Assembly: GCA_029783825.1 (NCBI GenBank)
Contig: JAREIK010005837.1
Span: forward strand, 1-64,000
Origin: Sapria himalayana
Taxonomy: Eukaryota > Streptophyta > Magnoliopsida > Malpighiales > Rafflesiaceae
Length of the DNA: 64,000 nucleotides
Direction: 5' to 3'
The notes below the pieces were generated by a model. It did not search any database, was not told the origin of the DNA, and worked only from the letters and a program-made list of their open reading frames with translations. The stretch's first letter is position 1. Every line of letters begins with the position of its first letter. Both the position numbers and the translations under genes were made by a program. Of this stretch, positions 26,040-37,390 are shown in pieces.

Positions 26040-27880
26040 TGTGTGGAATACACTCAATCATCAATCCTAGTTTCATAATCATTATGTTGTGATGTTTCTA
26101 GTCCACACGGTGTTTTCGGGTACTAGGGTAGAGTTGACTACTGCTGCTAGTCATGGTGGTTGCTGCAGGTGCTGCTGTAGGTTAAGGAGTAGATGCAATA
26201 GCGAGAACATTATGCCGAAAATCCGAGGTAGATCATCAGGGTTGAACTATAGTCCTCCCACCTAAAATTTCTTATAAGCTAGTCAAAATGCATATGTAAC
26301 TCATCCCTATCATCCTCATAGTCAATCATGTGTCGCTCGGTATCAGCAACTGAAACTGTATAGAATTTCACATCTCATCCTTAAATTCCTCCATCTTCGA
26401 GAACAAATTCGAAATTGGCTTGAAATTAAGCTTCATAGTCTGATCATCTATGCGAGTAGAATGATGATGTCGATGAACCGAAGCCATAGATGGGCATTTT
26501 CTCCTTGCCATCATAGCCTTATACCAAATCTAATTCGCATCAACTGGTTGAGCTGATGAATAAGAACTACCTGTTGACCACTCATATGAACCTGAAGTAG
26601 ACTAGGAATATGCTTGAGTCGCAGCAGCTAACAATTCCTCATATCTCGCCTAATAAAAATGTACGAAAAGTAATTCAATTTATATTCAAACAAAAAAAAG
26701 AAAAAATAATTTTTTTTATTTAAACTTATATTTGCTACATGAGATCTCATATCAACAAAAGTCTATCATCATTAGCATTCGTGTGCATGTATCTGGATAA
26801 GCGAGGAGCAATGTGCTTCTTACCCTCCTTGCGTGTCTATAATTACACACAATACATACGTTAATTATATTAAAAAAAATCCTTATAAGAAATGAAATTT
26901 AGGCATAATTGGCATAATTCACAAAGTAATAAACTTAAAATGTATAAATTAGAAATAATACTAATGCTTATTCGTGTTCACGCATAGAGCAAGATCCACA
27001 AGTGTGTGTAGACATGCCACTACCCTTTCCATCCCACTCTAAGTGTTATTGCCATTTGTTTATCACACCTCTTCCTATAATCCGGATCTTTCCATCTTCT
27101 CCGCCACTCCTCAAAACATGATCCGGGACACTCGAATCTTTTTCTTTCTTCTTCAGCCATTTATCTTTGATCTCGTACATCGTTCTTTATATCGACTGGT
27201 ATCATGTTTGTAGAACACACTTTCGACGACTCCTTTAGCTATGTCAACTTGTAAACATTCTACAATTATAAATAATAATTTTTTATCATGAACAAAAAAT
27301 AAATAAAAGATATAAATTTTTTTTGGTAGTAATATTTACCTTAAATTCTCTCCAAATCATCAAATGGTCTCTATGTGTGAGTGACTTCCAATTTTGTCCA
27401 TTAGGTTTAAAGGACTTCCTAAAATTATTCTTAGAACCCTAGAAATGGAACTAGAACGTTCTAACTTCGTCCTGAAACAAAAACTTTATTATCAAGTAAG
27501 AAATAATTAATAAATTGATAAATAATTTGTTAAGTTTATATTTTATGGATTATCAATTGTCGGATCAAAATGAGCAATAGGGAGAGTCTCGTCTGTGAGT
27601 GCTTGAGAAAGACTCTCCAACATCTATATCATCTTCCTCCTCTTCGTCCACGTCTCTTAATCATTCAACAAAATCTCACGACCAATGTGGATTAGTCAAC
27701 TGATGCTGCTGTTGCAGTACATTCAACCCTCTATGTCTTCTATAGCTTCCCATCCACCCATGACCCTCTACCTATTTCCGGCATACCTGAGGCCATGCTG
27801 CTATACCATAAGTCATACGACCTTGCAACGTACTGCCTCTACCTCATCCACGTTACATACCAGTAAAAAACACATAAGGC
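26040..27880 (-). pseudogene. Transposase_24 (Ptta/En/Spm second ORF) pseudogene of E1
   Basis: Minus-strand pieces in order. About 27.15-27.03 kb reads FECPGSCFEEWRRRW-like and KDPDYRKRCDKQM, the basic WR.PDY...C.K. block of Transposase_24. About 27.0-26.95 kb gives THTCGS, equivalent to the family's HTGGS motif. About 26.83-26.76 kb gives HIAPRLSRYMHT. The C-terminal region at 26.5-26.3 kb contains SNLFSKMEEFKDEM, a short coiled-coil-like stretch. Pieces are separated by AT-rich intron-like stretches and stops. The protein is thought to be a DNA-binding accessory factor of CACTA elements; in this state it is not translatable. Confidence 0.62.
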
Positions 27881-28149
27881 AATGAAAATAAACAAAATTA
27901 AAAATTAAAATAACATAAAATTCACTGTATGCCCTTTCTCATCAGAATCATCCAAATTTGGTTCGTCTTCTTCTTCAAATATAGTAACATCATTTTCAAA
28001 CTCTTTCTCAACACTCATTTCATTCTCATAATAATTAAATTTTCATCAACATCTACATCCCCACTTGTATCCATCTCAGAAGATGTGACTAAAGGATGTC
28101 TTCCTCCCCCACCACAACTTCGATTATAACATCATTGTTATCATTTGAA

Positions 28150-31100
28150 AAGTTGGTTCTATAAAATCAGTACTGGTGAATCATTTTTTATCATGCACAT
28201 TGACAAGTTTATATTGAGGATGGACAACAATACCATATGTGGTGTTAAATCAAACCATTCACATTTGAATAACACAGGTTTTTGAACCGTGAGGGCTTCA
28301 AATTCTAACTTGATCACTTCGACCAGAGTCCCGTAATAGTCATATTCAGTTTCATTGTATACGGATCCTATAATGCAAACCCCCATATTTTTTGTTTCCT
28401 AGTAGCTACCATACTATTAGTGTGAAATTTTAAACTATTGACACATACCCATTATATGTTTTAACCTCTCTTAGGGAACATCGTGCTATACTTCGAAGAT
28501 AATGATTGAAATTTTATTTTCACGCTTATGAACCTGTAATCGGGGTTAAGTGGATTTTTTATATTATAATTAAAAATTTTTATTATAACAATACAGTTAT
28601 TTTGTGATTTTTATTATAAGTAAGATATATATTTTTCAAAAAAATGATGGAAATTCTTTCTCTATCAAGGCATTGATTGCTTCTTCATTCATTTTTGAAA
28701 ACTCTTTATGTTTATCTGTAATAAAATTACTAAAAAAGAAATTTAAAATTATTGATACATTGATAGGAAATAGTAAATTAATTCGTAATAAATGTCATTT
28801 GACTATTAGGAAATACTTACTCGATGAATGGTTTAACCTCTGGACAATTCATTAGGACATATAGATGAATTGCAGTATATTCATAGTCTGCTAGATACCT
28901 TTTCCCTTCAGGACAAATTGTTTTGCCCGAAGGCTTAAAAATTTTAAACATATCATTATCCACATTGTCATAAAGTTAAACCTCTTTCTGCTTTCCTTAG
29001 GTGGAATAGAAGGATCTCCTTCTTTAAAATATAATGATGCAAATTTTGCAGTCTCATCCAAAATATAATCTATTGATATAGAACCCTCAACTTGAGCCTT
29101 ATTCATTATTATAAGCTTTATTTTCTTCAAGTATATACAAAAAGATTATTAAATTTACAAGTCATTTTTGTGCATATATAAATATAAATATATAGGAAAA
29201 GAATTGGTTTAGTGAATTAATATACCTTTCTGGAAGACACCTCCAATGATAATAGATAGGACCAACAAACCCTAGCTCCTCATCAGTCAATGAAGAGGAA
29301 GTCAGTTGCTTGAAGAATAAAGAAATCTTAGTTTATTCGCTCTCATATTCTATTAGGGCAGGAATTCTCGAAGAGCAATTGGTCAAATAATTTGCATAAA
29401 TACGTGTCGATCATGACTCTTCATGCCAAAACATCTTATGTTTGTTCGTATCCACACATCTCCCCAGATTACAAGCATACCCATCTGGAAATCTAAGTTT
29501 TTTACCCACTCAAACACAACCTTCTTCTGTGATTTATTCAGAACAAATGCACATCAGGGTATTTATTGGTGACAAGATTTTTTGCAAATTGAGGATGATG
29601 ATAATATTTATTCAACTCATCTATTAACTTGTAAGTGTCCTTAATTTTCCTTAGAATGTTAAACACTGTATTGAAATATTGGCAAACACATTCTTCTCGA
29701 TATGCATACATCAAGATTGTGCCTGAGCAAGTGTTCATGCCCGTTGAGCAGATCTCAGAAAATACTTCTCTTATTCTACCCACAATTCTTAGATATAGAG
29801 CATCCACAACCTCAGCACCAACATCTATCACCTTTTTCAATCCTCTGTTATTCAATTACTACAGAATATCATCTTCAGATCTAACCCCTAGAAATTGTAT
29901 AGTAACCTTTCTATTCTTAATGAAGTCTTTGTGTTACGTTGATATGGATGATTAAAGGGAAAAAACTTCCGATGGTTGTCGAACCCAACTGTTTGCCACA
30001 CTTAATTAATCTAAAAGCATCAAAATATTCAATACAATACGAACATGCTTACATTGCCAGTTGTACTCCACCCAGACATCGTAGAATACGTTGGAAATTC
30101 ATTTATGGTCCACATGAGGGCACCACGGATCTGAAAATTCTGTCGTTTAAAATATCATAAATTTGAACCCAACACCCCAAAGAATTTTCAATACCCTATC
30201 AATGGCATCAAGAAAACATCTATCTTCTCCTTTGAATTCATAGGCTTTGACACTAACACAATCAAAACTATAAATTCCTCATTCATACATAAGTCTGGAG
30301 GCAAAATATACTGGGTCACCACTAGAGGCCACAAAGAATATTATTGTCCAGATTGACCAAACGGCTGAAAACCATCAGCAAATAAACTCAGCCTAACATT
30401 TCGAACTTCAAAAGAAAAATCATGAAACACTTATTAAAATGTTTCAAAGCAGGGGCATCAGAAGAGTGACAATATCTTACCGTCCTCCATATGATGCTCT
30501 GAATTCCATCTAATTCATTAGATATTGTGGTTGATGCATATAATCACTAAAACCTAGCTAGCTGTTAATAGAAAATAGTGCATCTTCTTATACGACACCT
30601 TCAACTTACATACATACAATCTATTTCCATAATGCCTAACCTTTGCTTGTACCGAGCATTCCCACATATTTACAACTGTTAAGGCCATTGTCATCACCCC
30701 AGTATATCATACAGTTGTTCACACTATAATGAATGCCTTGTACAGGCAATCCCAAGCCTCTAACTAACTTATTCATGCTGTAGAAATCCAATGGCATCAA
30801 ATTATTTTTGGCAATAATTCTTGAATGAATTTAGACATATCATCAAACATGCCTACGCACACCTATGTTTGTACTTTATTTCTATCATCCTCACAGCTGC
30901 AGAAAGTTGAGTATGCTTAGAATTTCTCTCATATATAGGTTTATCTCCAGCTCGAATCATGTCATAAAAATTCCTTGCCTCGACATTGGGTTCCTCATTC
31001 AAGTTGAATTCAGGGCCCACAGCATCAAAAACCATTTTATGGTATGTAGTGTGATTAATATTATCCAAGACTATCTGATTAGTTTCACTTACTAACACCG

Positions 31101-31392
31101 TACTGATCTCGAACACCTCTGGTGGACTTGTTTTCACCATGGTATATCCAAACACAGTAATCCGCCACAAAACTATTTCTATACAAATGCATCTTCACAG
31201 TCTCAACATTCAAAAACTTTTTATTCTAACATATAATTAATGTGCAAGGACACCTTATATCTGTACCACCATTCACACACTAAGGATGTCTCTGAGCAAA
31301 CTCATCAAATTAATCAACTTTATTTCCCCATTCATTAAAGAACATTTCATTCACTATTCGACCCTTGTACATCCATTCACGATCATCTTCCA
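28150..31392 (-). pseudogene. TNP2-like: TNP2-type CACTA transposase pseudogene (E1), nearly full domain order
   Basis: On the minus strand the whole TNP2 layout is visible with breaks. About 31.39-31.21 kb: Transpos_assoc domain reading EWMYKGRIVNEMFFNEWG and IRCPCTLI. About 31.17-30.85 kb: MVFDAVGPEFNLNEEPNVEA and KHTQLSAAVRM. About 30.76-30.63 kb: the transposase_21 start with LVRGLGLPVQGIHYSVNNCM and YWGDDNGLNSCKY. About 30.43-30.2 kb: LFADGFQPFGQSGQ and LPPDLCMNEEF. About 29.85-29.45 kb: HNLDVCIS, then FPDGYACNLGRCVDTNKHKM. About 29.13-28.97 kb: NKAQVEGSISIDYIL (DUF4218 end). About 28.39-28.16 kb: TEYDYYGTLVEVIKLEFEAL and LFKCEWFDLT (DUF4216). Many frameshifts and stops make it inactive. 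The order confirms minus-strand transcription. Confidence 0.88.
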
Positions 31393-31404
31393 TAACTAGT
31401 TAAC

Positions 31405-32830
31405 AAAATTATTTTATTTAACAAAAGTAATTATCTTTAATTATAGTTATATATAATTATATAAAAATTTATTTAGATATATAAATATTTATATATAATT
31501 ATACACATAGTTTAAAATAATGATATATGTTGTTATTACATGTAATAATCAATATAGTTACATGTGGTTATACATATAGTTGCACATATAGTTAAACATA
31601 TATTTATATACAGTTATACACTTATAGCTAAATATACATGTAGGTTTATATATTGTTAATTTAATTTTATATATTTATACATATAGTTATGTATAGGTAT
31701 AGATATAGTAAAATACTTTTTTATATACTACTATATAAAAATATATATTAAATATAAGCAGTAAATTTAATATTTAAATAATATTATGCATAAAAATTTT
31801 AAAGGTAAACACATAGCAAGATACAATTATTTATAGTTATATATTATTTTATATATAATATATATAGTTATAAATAGTTATATATAATAAAACATATAGT
31901 TATATATAGATATATTAATACAAGTAGTCATTAGTGGTTATACATAAATATAAACAATAATATAAAAAATTAGTTTACTTTAATTATATTAATACATAAA
32001 TGTATATACAGTTACAAATATAGTTATATATAATTATATAGACATTTACTTAGTTATACAAATATTTATATATAGTTATACACATATAGTTTAACATAAT
32101 GTGTGTTGTTATACATTTAATTATACATATTGTTGCATTTGATAATACGTATAGTTACACATATAGTTAAAAGTATATTTATTTATGTAGGTTTATATAT
32201 TTGTTAATTTAATTTTATATATTTATACATATAGTTAAGTATAGGTATAGATATAGTAAAATACTTTTTTATATACTACTACATACAAATATATATTAAA
32301 TATAAGCTGTAAATTTAATATTTAAATATTATTATGCATAAAACTTTTATAGTTATACACATAGTAAAATACAATTATTTATAGTTATAAATTATTTTAC
32401 ATATAATATATAGTTATAAATAGTTATATATAATTAAACAAATAGGTATATATAGATATATTTATACAAGTAGTGATCATAGTTATACAAAAATATATAC
32501 AATGTTATAAACAAATATTTTAATTTAATTATACGAATACATATATGTATATATAGTTACATATATAGTTATATTTAATATAGAGTGTTATATATTTTTA
32601 CAAATATTTATATATAGTTATACACATATAGTTATAAATATATATGTAGTTAAAGATATAATTATATTTAACATTTATAAAGGTATACATTTAGTAAAAT
32701 ATAATTATATATAGTTATATATTAGTATAAATATAGTATATTTTTTTAGAAATATAGTTATATAGAATTATACATATAGTTATACATTATGTTATAGTTA
32801 CAGTTTAGTTTATAAAGTTATAAATATAAT
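31405..32830 (-). repeat. ~540-bp AT-rich tandem repeat, inverted (block B), upstream of E1 TNP2
   Basis: The complement of the 1-3.3 kb repeat. The anchor ATAGTTATGTATAGGTAT near 31683 recurs near 32231, a period of about 547 bp, with matching segments in the same order. It starts within about 15-35 bp of the 5' end of the TNP2 Transpos_assoc coding segment. About two to two and a half units remain, and the right side fades into diverged AT-rich sequence. Confidence 0.85.
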
Positions 32831-33879
32831 TATAAAAGTAGTTAACTTTTTATAAATATAGTTATAAATACTTTTATATAAAATTGAATATGATTATATA
32901 ATTAAACATGTGTATCTATATAATATTTGTGAATAAAATATTTTTATAAATATTACTTAAATATTATTATATGTATATGTAACACTTTTATAAATAATAT
33001 ATAGTATATATATCACATTTATATAAACATTATAAATATTCTATATTTATATAAAAATAATATGTAATATAAATATTTATAAAATTATATAATGATTTAA
33101 TATTACATAATTGTTATATAAGAAAATATATAAATGGATAGTTTAATGTAAACTTTGTATAGATATTTATATACATTAATACATTGTATAAATATTTATA
33201 TATAAAATTATATGTTTATATAAACATATCAATGTGTATTTATAATGTAATATGTTTATATATATTAAAGTATAGACATTTATACATAATATCATTCAAT
33301 TATATAAATGTATAAAAATTTATATATACTATTATATACATTTAAGATTAACATAAATTAAGGTGTGATTTAACATAAATCATAAAACATATTAAACATA
33401 TAGATATTTATTCATAATATCATATGATTATATAAATATAAACCATTAACATTAAGATTATTCGGATGCATAAATAATGCAATTGAAATCAAAATCACTA
33501 AAAACCTAAAAATATAAACCTTAGATGAACAAATTTTAATAAATGAAAAATTTAGTTTAATTAATTGTGTCGAGTCAAAATAATGTTAGGTTAAATGTAA
33601 TCAAAGCAAAAATTAAAAAATTAGGAGGAGAATATAATACATAATACCCGACTATCCTAAAAAATGAAATTCCAAAAATCTATATAAAATTCAAAGAGAT
33701 GGAGATGTGTATAAGCAATTTGAAGGAGAAGAACAAAGAAAAACATACATGGATTCAGAAGAAATATCAATTTTTTGTGTTTTCATGCTTATAGTAGGTT
33801 CTGAATCAGAAAATCAATGGAGTTGCGAGGAATTTGGGCCAAATGACTTAGCACATTACTTTCAAATCAAAAAATTAAA
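32831..33879. other. AT-rich stretch, nothing clear
   Basis: Extremely AT-rich with TATATAAATATTTATA-like words. It may be eroded units of the ~540-bp repeat. No coding signal. Confidence 0.5.
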
Positions 33880-34494
33880 ATAATGAATTATCGAACAAAA
33901 TTATGACCAGTAAAAGTTCGGTAATTAATCGGCAATTTCTATTAGCTATTTTCATCCTAATTTACTGACCAATTTTCGACCAAAAATATTTAGTCGAGAG
34001 TTATGGTCGGTAATGGGGTCGTGAAATGGTCAGTAATTACAGACCGAATATTTCGGTCAGTAGTTTGGTCGATAATTGCGACCTTATAAATATATTGGAT
34101 AACCACTGTACATATAATTTTTTAATGCTTATGAATTTTTGGTCGTTAAATGGTCGGAAATCTTTCAGGAATATTTACGCTAATTTCATCCTAATTTACA
34201 AACCATATTCTCGACCAAATATATTTGGTCCGAAATATATGGTCGATAATTGATCAGGAATATAGTCTGGAGTATTTTTCTCTGATTCTCCTCTTAGGAT
34301 CTCTAAATTGGTCTTGAATTGGTCTGTAAATACCGACCTATATATTTGGTTGATAAGTACAAAGTTATAAAAAATTTGAAAAAGCATGGTTCTGACCAAT
34401 TATAGTGATATGTCGTAAAATGGTCATTGATATATTCGATAACCACTCTATAGTTCGATTTCCGACCAAAAACATATGGTCATTAATTATGGTC
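33880..34494. repeat. E1 right subterminal repeats
   Basis: Recurring GGTCGGTAAT, TGGTCAGTAATT and TTTCCGACCAAA motifs on both strands, matching those at the left end of E1. The block is cut at 34495 by the start of a different CACTA family. Confidence 0.8.
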
Positions 34495-35640
34495 TACTAC
34501 AAGAAAATATTGATTTAGCTAGGGAATTTTAGCTTGGGATCAATCCCTAGCTAAATTGCAAGGGATTAGCTAGGGAATAACAAGGGATAGATGATTTCTT
34601 TTTTGAAAAAAAAATAGCAATGGATTAGCGACGAATTAGCGAGGGAAAATTTTTCTAAAATTCCGCTAAACAAAAGCGGAGGATTTAGTGACAGATTAGC
34701 GACGGAAAAATTTCGTAAATTCTGATCTAGAAGAGCAGGGATTTTAGCGATGGATTTATCGATGAAATTAGCGATGAAAATTTGCGTAACTTCCGCTCAA
34801 GAGTAGCGGGGATTTTAGCGACGAATTTTGCGACGGAATATCCCTCGCTAATAAAAGCCTAAAATTAGCAAAGGATTTAGCGACGAAATTTTCCTAGCTA
34901 ATAAAATACTTGATTTAGCGATAGTTGTAATGGCTGATTTTCTGTAGCTAATAAAAGCCTGAAATTAGTGACAAATTTTTCCTTGTTAATAAAATCTTTG
35001 ATTTAGCGATAGATTTCGCGATGAATTTTTCCTTGCCAATAAAATCTTTAATTTAACGACGGATTTAGCGATGGATTTTCCCTTGCTAATAAAATCCTTG
35101 ATTTAATGATGGATTTAGCGACTGATTTTTCATTGCTAATAAAATCATTAATTTAGCGACGGATTTAGCGATATATTTTCCCTTACTAATAAAATCCTTG
35201 AATTAGCAATAGATTTAACAACGGATTTTTCCATGCTAATAAAATCATTGATTTAGCGACATATTTAGCGACGGATTTTCCCTTGGTAAAAAATAATTAA
35301 TTTAGCTACATATTTAGCGACAGATTTTTCCTAGCTAATAAAATCCATATTTTAGCTATGGATTTAGTGAGCTATATCCCTAGCTAATAAAATCCAAAAA
35401 TTAGTGATAAATTTAGCGACGGAATTTCACTAGAAAATAAAATCCTTAATTTTGCGATGGATTTAGCGACAAAATTTCCCTAGTTAATAAAATTTGTAAT
35501 TTAGCGGTGGATTTTCTCGAGCTAATAAAATCTGTAATATAGCGATGAATTTTTCCTTGCTTATAAAATCCATAATTTTGCTATGGATTTAGCGATAGTA
35601 TTTTCCTAGCCAATATTTAATTATATAATTTTTTTATTTA
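34495..35640 (+). mobile_element. CACTA element E2, left end (TTAGCGACGG family)
   Basis: Begins TACTACAAGAAAATATTG, one base off the plant CACTA terminus CACTACAAGAAAA, followed by TTTAGCTAGGG. Subterminal TTAGCGACGGA and CTAGCTAATAAAA motifs fill the next 1.1 kb. The terminus resembles those of E4 (53882) and E5 (60479). The preceding three bases are GTC, but the right end was not found, so no target duplication can be confirmed. Its position directly against E1 subterminal repeats suggests insertion into E1. Confidence 0.72.
34843..35600 (+). repeat. 50-bp tandem repeat in the E2 subterminal region
   Basis: The phrase (T)CCTTGCTAATAAAATCC, or its CTAGCTAATA variant, recurs at 34843, 34893, 34943, 34981, 35031, 35081, 35131, 35181, 35231, 35281, 35331, 35380, 35430 and 35480. 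The spacing is 50 bp with rare 38- or 49-bp steps. Between the copies lies GATTTAGCGACGGATTT. About 15 units. So regular a period is unusual for CACTA subterminal motifs, which are normally scattered. Confidence 0.9.
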
Positions 35641-37154
35641 TTATTTATTTTAATATTTTATTAAATTTTGTGTATTAAATGTATGTTATTGGTCTATAGA
35701 TGAGCAATCCTTGAAACACACACCCTCCTCGTAAAATCATAAAAAAATATATTATAAATAAATAATTTAAAAAATATCAAAATACAAAAAACAATTATAT
35801 ATATTAATAATGACTAAATTAACTATTTTTATGATGTATTAATTTTTTATAATATTTTACAAAAAAATTTTCTAAAATTTTAAGTTAAGAAACTTAAAAT
35901 TTTGTATTAAAGTATCATTAAATAATAACTTCAATAAGTATAATAATTTTTTGCTATATTTTAAAAATTTAAATTAACATATATTAAAATTTCTATTAAT
36001 ATAATTATATATTTATTCATTGTATAATAAAATAAAAAATATTATCAAAATTATGTGAATTGATGAATAAACTAGTAAAAATTAATATTATTATAAGTAA
36101 AAAAAATTATTATTATAGAAAACTATTAAATAAATAAATAATACAAAATTAGAAAATCTTGAAATATAATAAAAATATAATTTTTTTAATAAAGTTAAAA
36201 GAAATTAAATTAATATTTATAAATAAATACATAGATGTTTGCTCTTACAAAAATTTATACAAATTAAACAATTTAGTAATATTTTTCTATTATCTTTTAA
36301 CATTAAGTTTTTATTAAAATAATAAATATAACATATTTTAATTATCTTCTCACTTTAAGTAATTTATTGAATTTTAAAAATTATTAATGATATCAGATAA
36401 TATGAAATTTTATGCATTTAATATTATTTCATATTATCTTTGTAAAAATTAATATGAATTCTTAAAAATTTATAACTATAAAATATAAATTTTATATATT
36501 TTTTAACATTAATAGTATTTTATAACTTTTTTTCAAATTTATTATATAGAGTTTGTTAATTTTGTACCTATTTGATATTTTTTTAAGTCAAAACATATTT
36601 GTTTTATTTTTAATATATTTATTGTTTAATTAATATTATAAAAAAATGTTAAGGTATTTATTTTTCATTTGTACCTTGCTATACGCACATTAATTATGTT
36701 AAAAAAATTTTGATAGTAGATAAAATTAATGAGTATTTTTGTATTTTATATATATATTGTTTATTTAATGTTTAAATAATTAAAAATATAAATATTTTTC
36801 TAAAATATATATTTTCACTCTCGACATCGACGCATCTCTTATAGAACCGAATTCCTCTACATTCCGCCATCTATCTCTTGATGCTGATTCAAAAAAAATT
36901 AATTTGAGGTTTAAGATTTAATTTGTTATTGATTTGAGGTATATTTATACATTTATTCTTCATCGATTATCTTGGATTGCTTAATCAAAGAGAGCATTTT
37001 TATTCTATTTTTTTTGTTTCCAAATTTCTTCTTTAATCATCATGGTATGCTTGGATTTCGTAAATAAACTTATTCATATACTTGCTTCATGTATTTGTGA
37101 TGTAATACGTTTTCATTGTGTTGATTTTGATGGTGACCCTATACAAAAACAATA
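35641..37154. other. AT-rich sequence, nothing recognised
   Basis: Very AT-rich with no coding signal and no obvious repeat. A slightly less AT-rich part at 36820-37130 contains no recognisable domain. Confidence 0.5.
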
Positions 37155-37365
37155 TATAAATAGTATATATACTTAGGTTTGACGACTTGATATCTACAAA
37201 AATAGTATACATCAATATGCATGTGTATTTTATACATAACTAGTATACATACATAGGTATGCCGACTTGATATCTACAAAAATAGTATAAATCAATATGC
37301 ATGTGTATTTTATACATAACTAGAATACATACTTAGGTATCTGACTTGATATCTACAAAGAATAT
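37155..37365 (+). repeat. 80-bp minisatellite, about 2.6 copies
   Basis: GACTTGATATCTACAAA occurs at 37184, 37264 and 37343 (periods 80 and 79 bp), with AATATGCATGTGTATTTTAT between copies. It ends a few bases before the LINE target site. Confidence 0.92.
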
Positions 37366-37373
37366 TCAAGAAT

Positions 37374-37389
37374 AAGTAATGATTGAATT
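37374..37389 (+). repeat. LINE target-site duplication, left copy
   Basis: AAGTAATGATTGAATT, repeated exactly at 40838-40853. The pair brackets the LINE. The first two A bases are ambiguous with the poly-A tail of the right copy. Confidence 0.93.
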
Positions 37390-37390
37390 T

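Larger units (their letters stand above)
25163..34494 (-). mobile_element. CACTA transposon E1 (GGTCGG subterminal family), minus strand
   Basis: The left end starts CACTATAAAAACACC directly after a TATC array. Both ends (25.16-25.8 and 33.9-34.49 kb) are packed with short TTGGTCGGTAAT and ACCGACCAAA motifs in both orientations, typical of CACTA subterminal regions. Inside, on the minus strand, are TNP2 (31.39 to 28.15 kb) and Transposase_24 (27.9 to 26.0 kb) remnants in the usual order, with an inverted block of ~540-bp repeats upstream of TNP2. The right terminus is not clean. A TATAGTG at 34401-34407 could be an end, but GGTC-type motifs continue to 34494, where E2 begins. The total length of about 9.3 kb is usual for an autonomous-type CACTA element. 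Confidence 0.78.

Noticed and set aside
34401..34407. TATAGTG as the right terminus of E1
   Set aside because: The complement starts CACTATAA as at the left end, but similarity ends after eight bases. The flanking triplets (TCA left, ATA right) do not match, and E1-type motifs continue to 34494.
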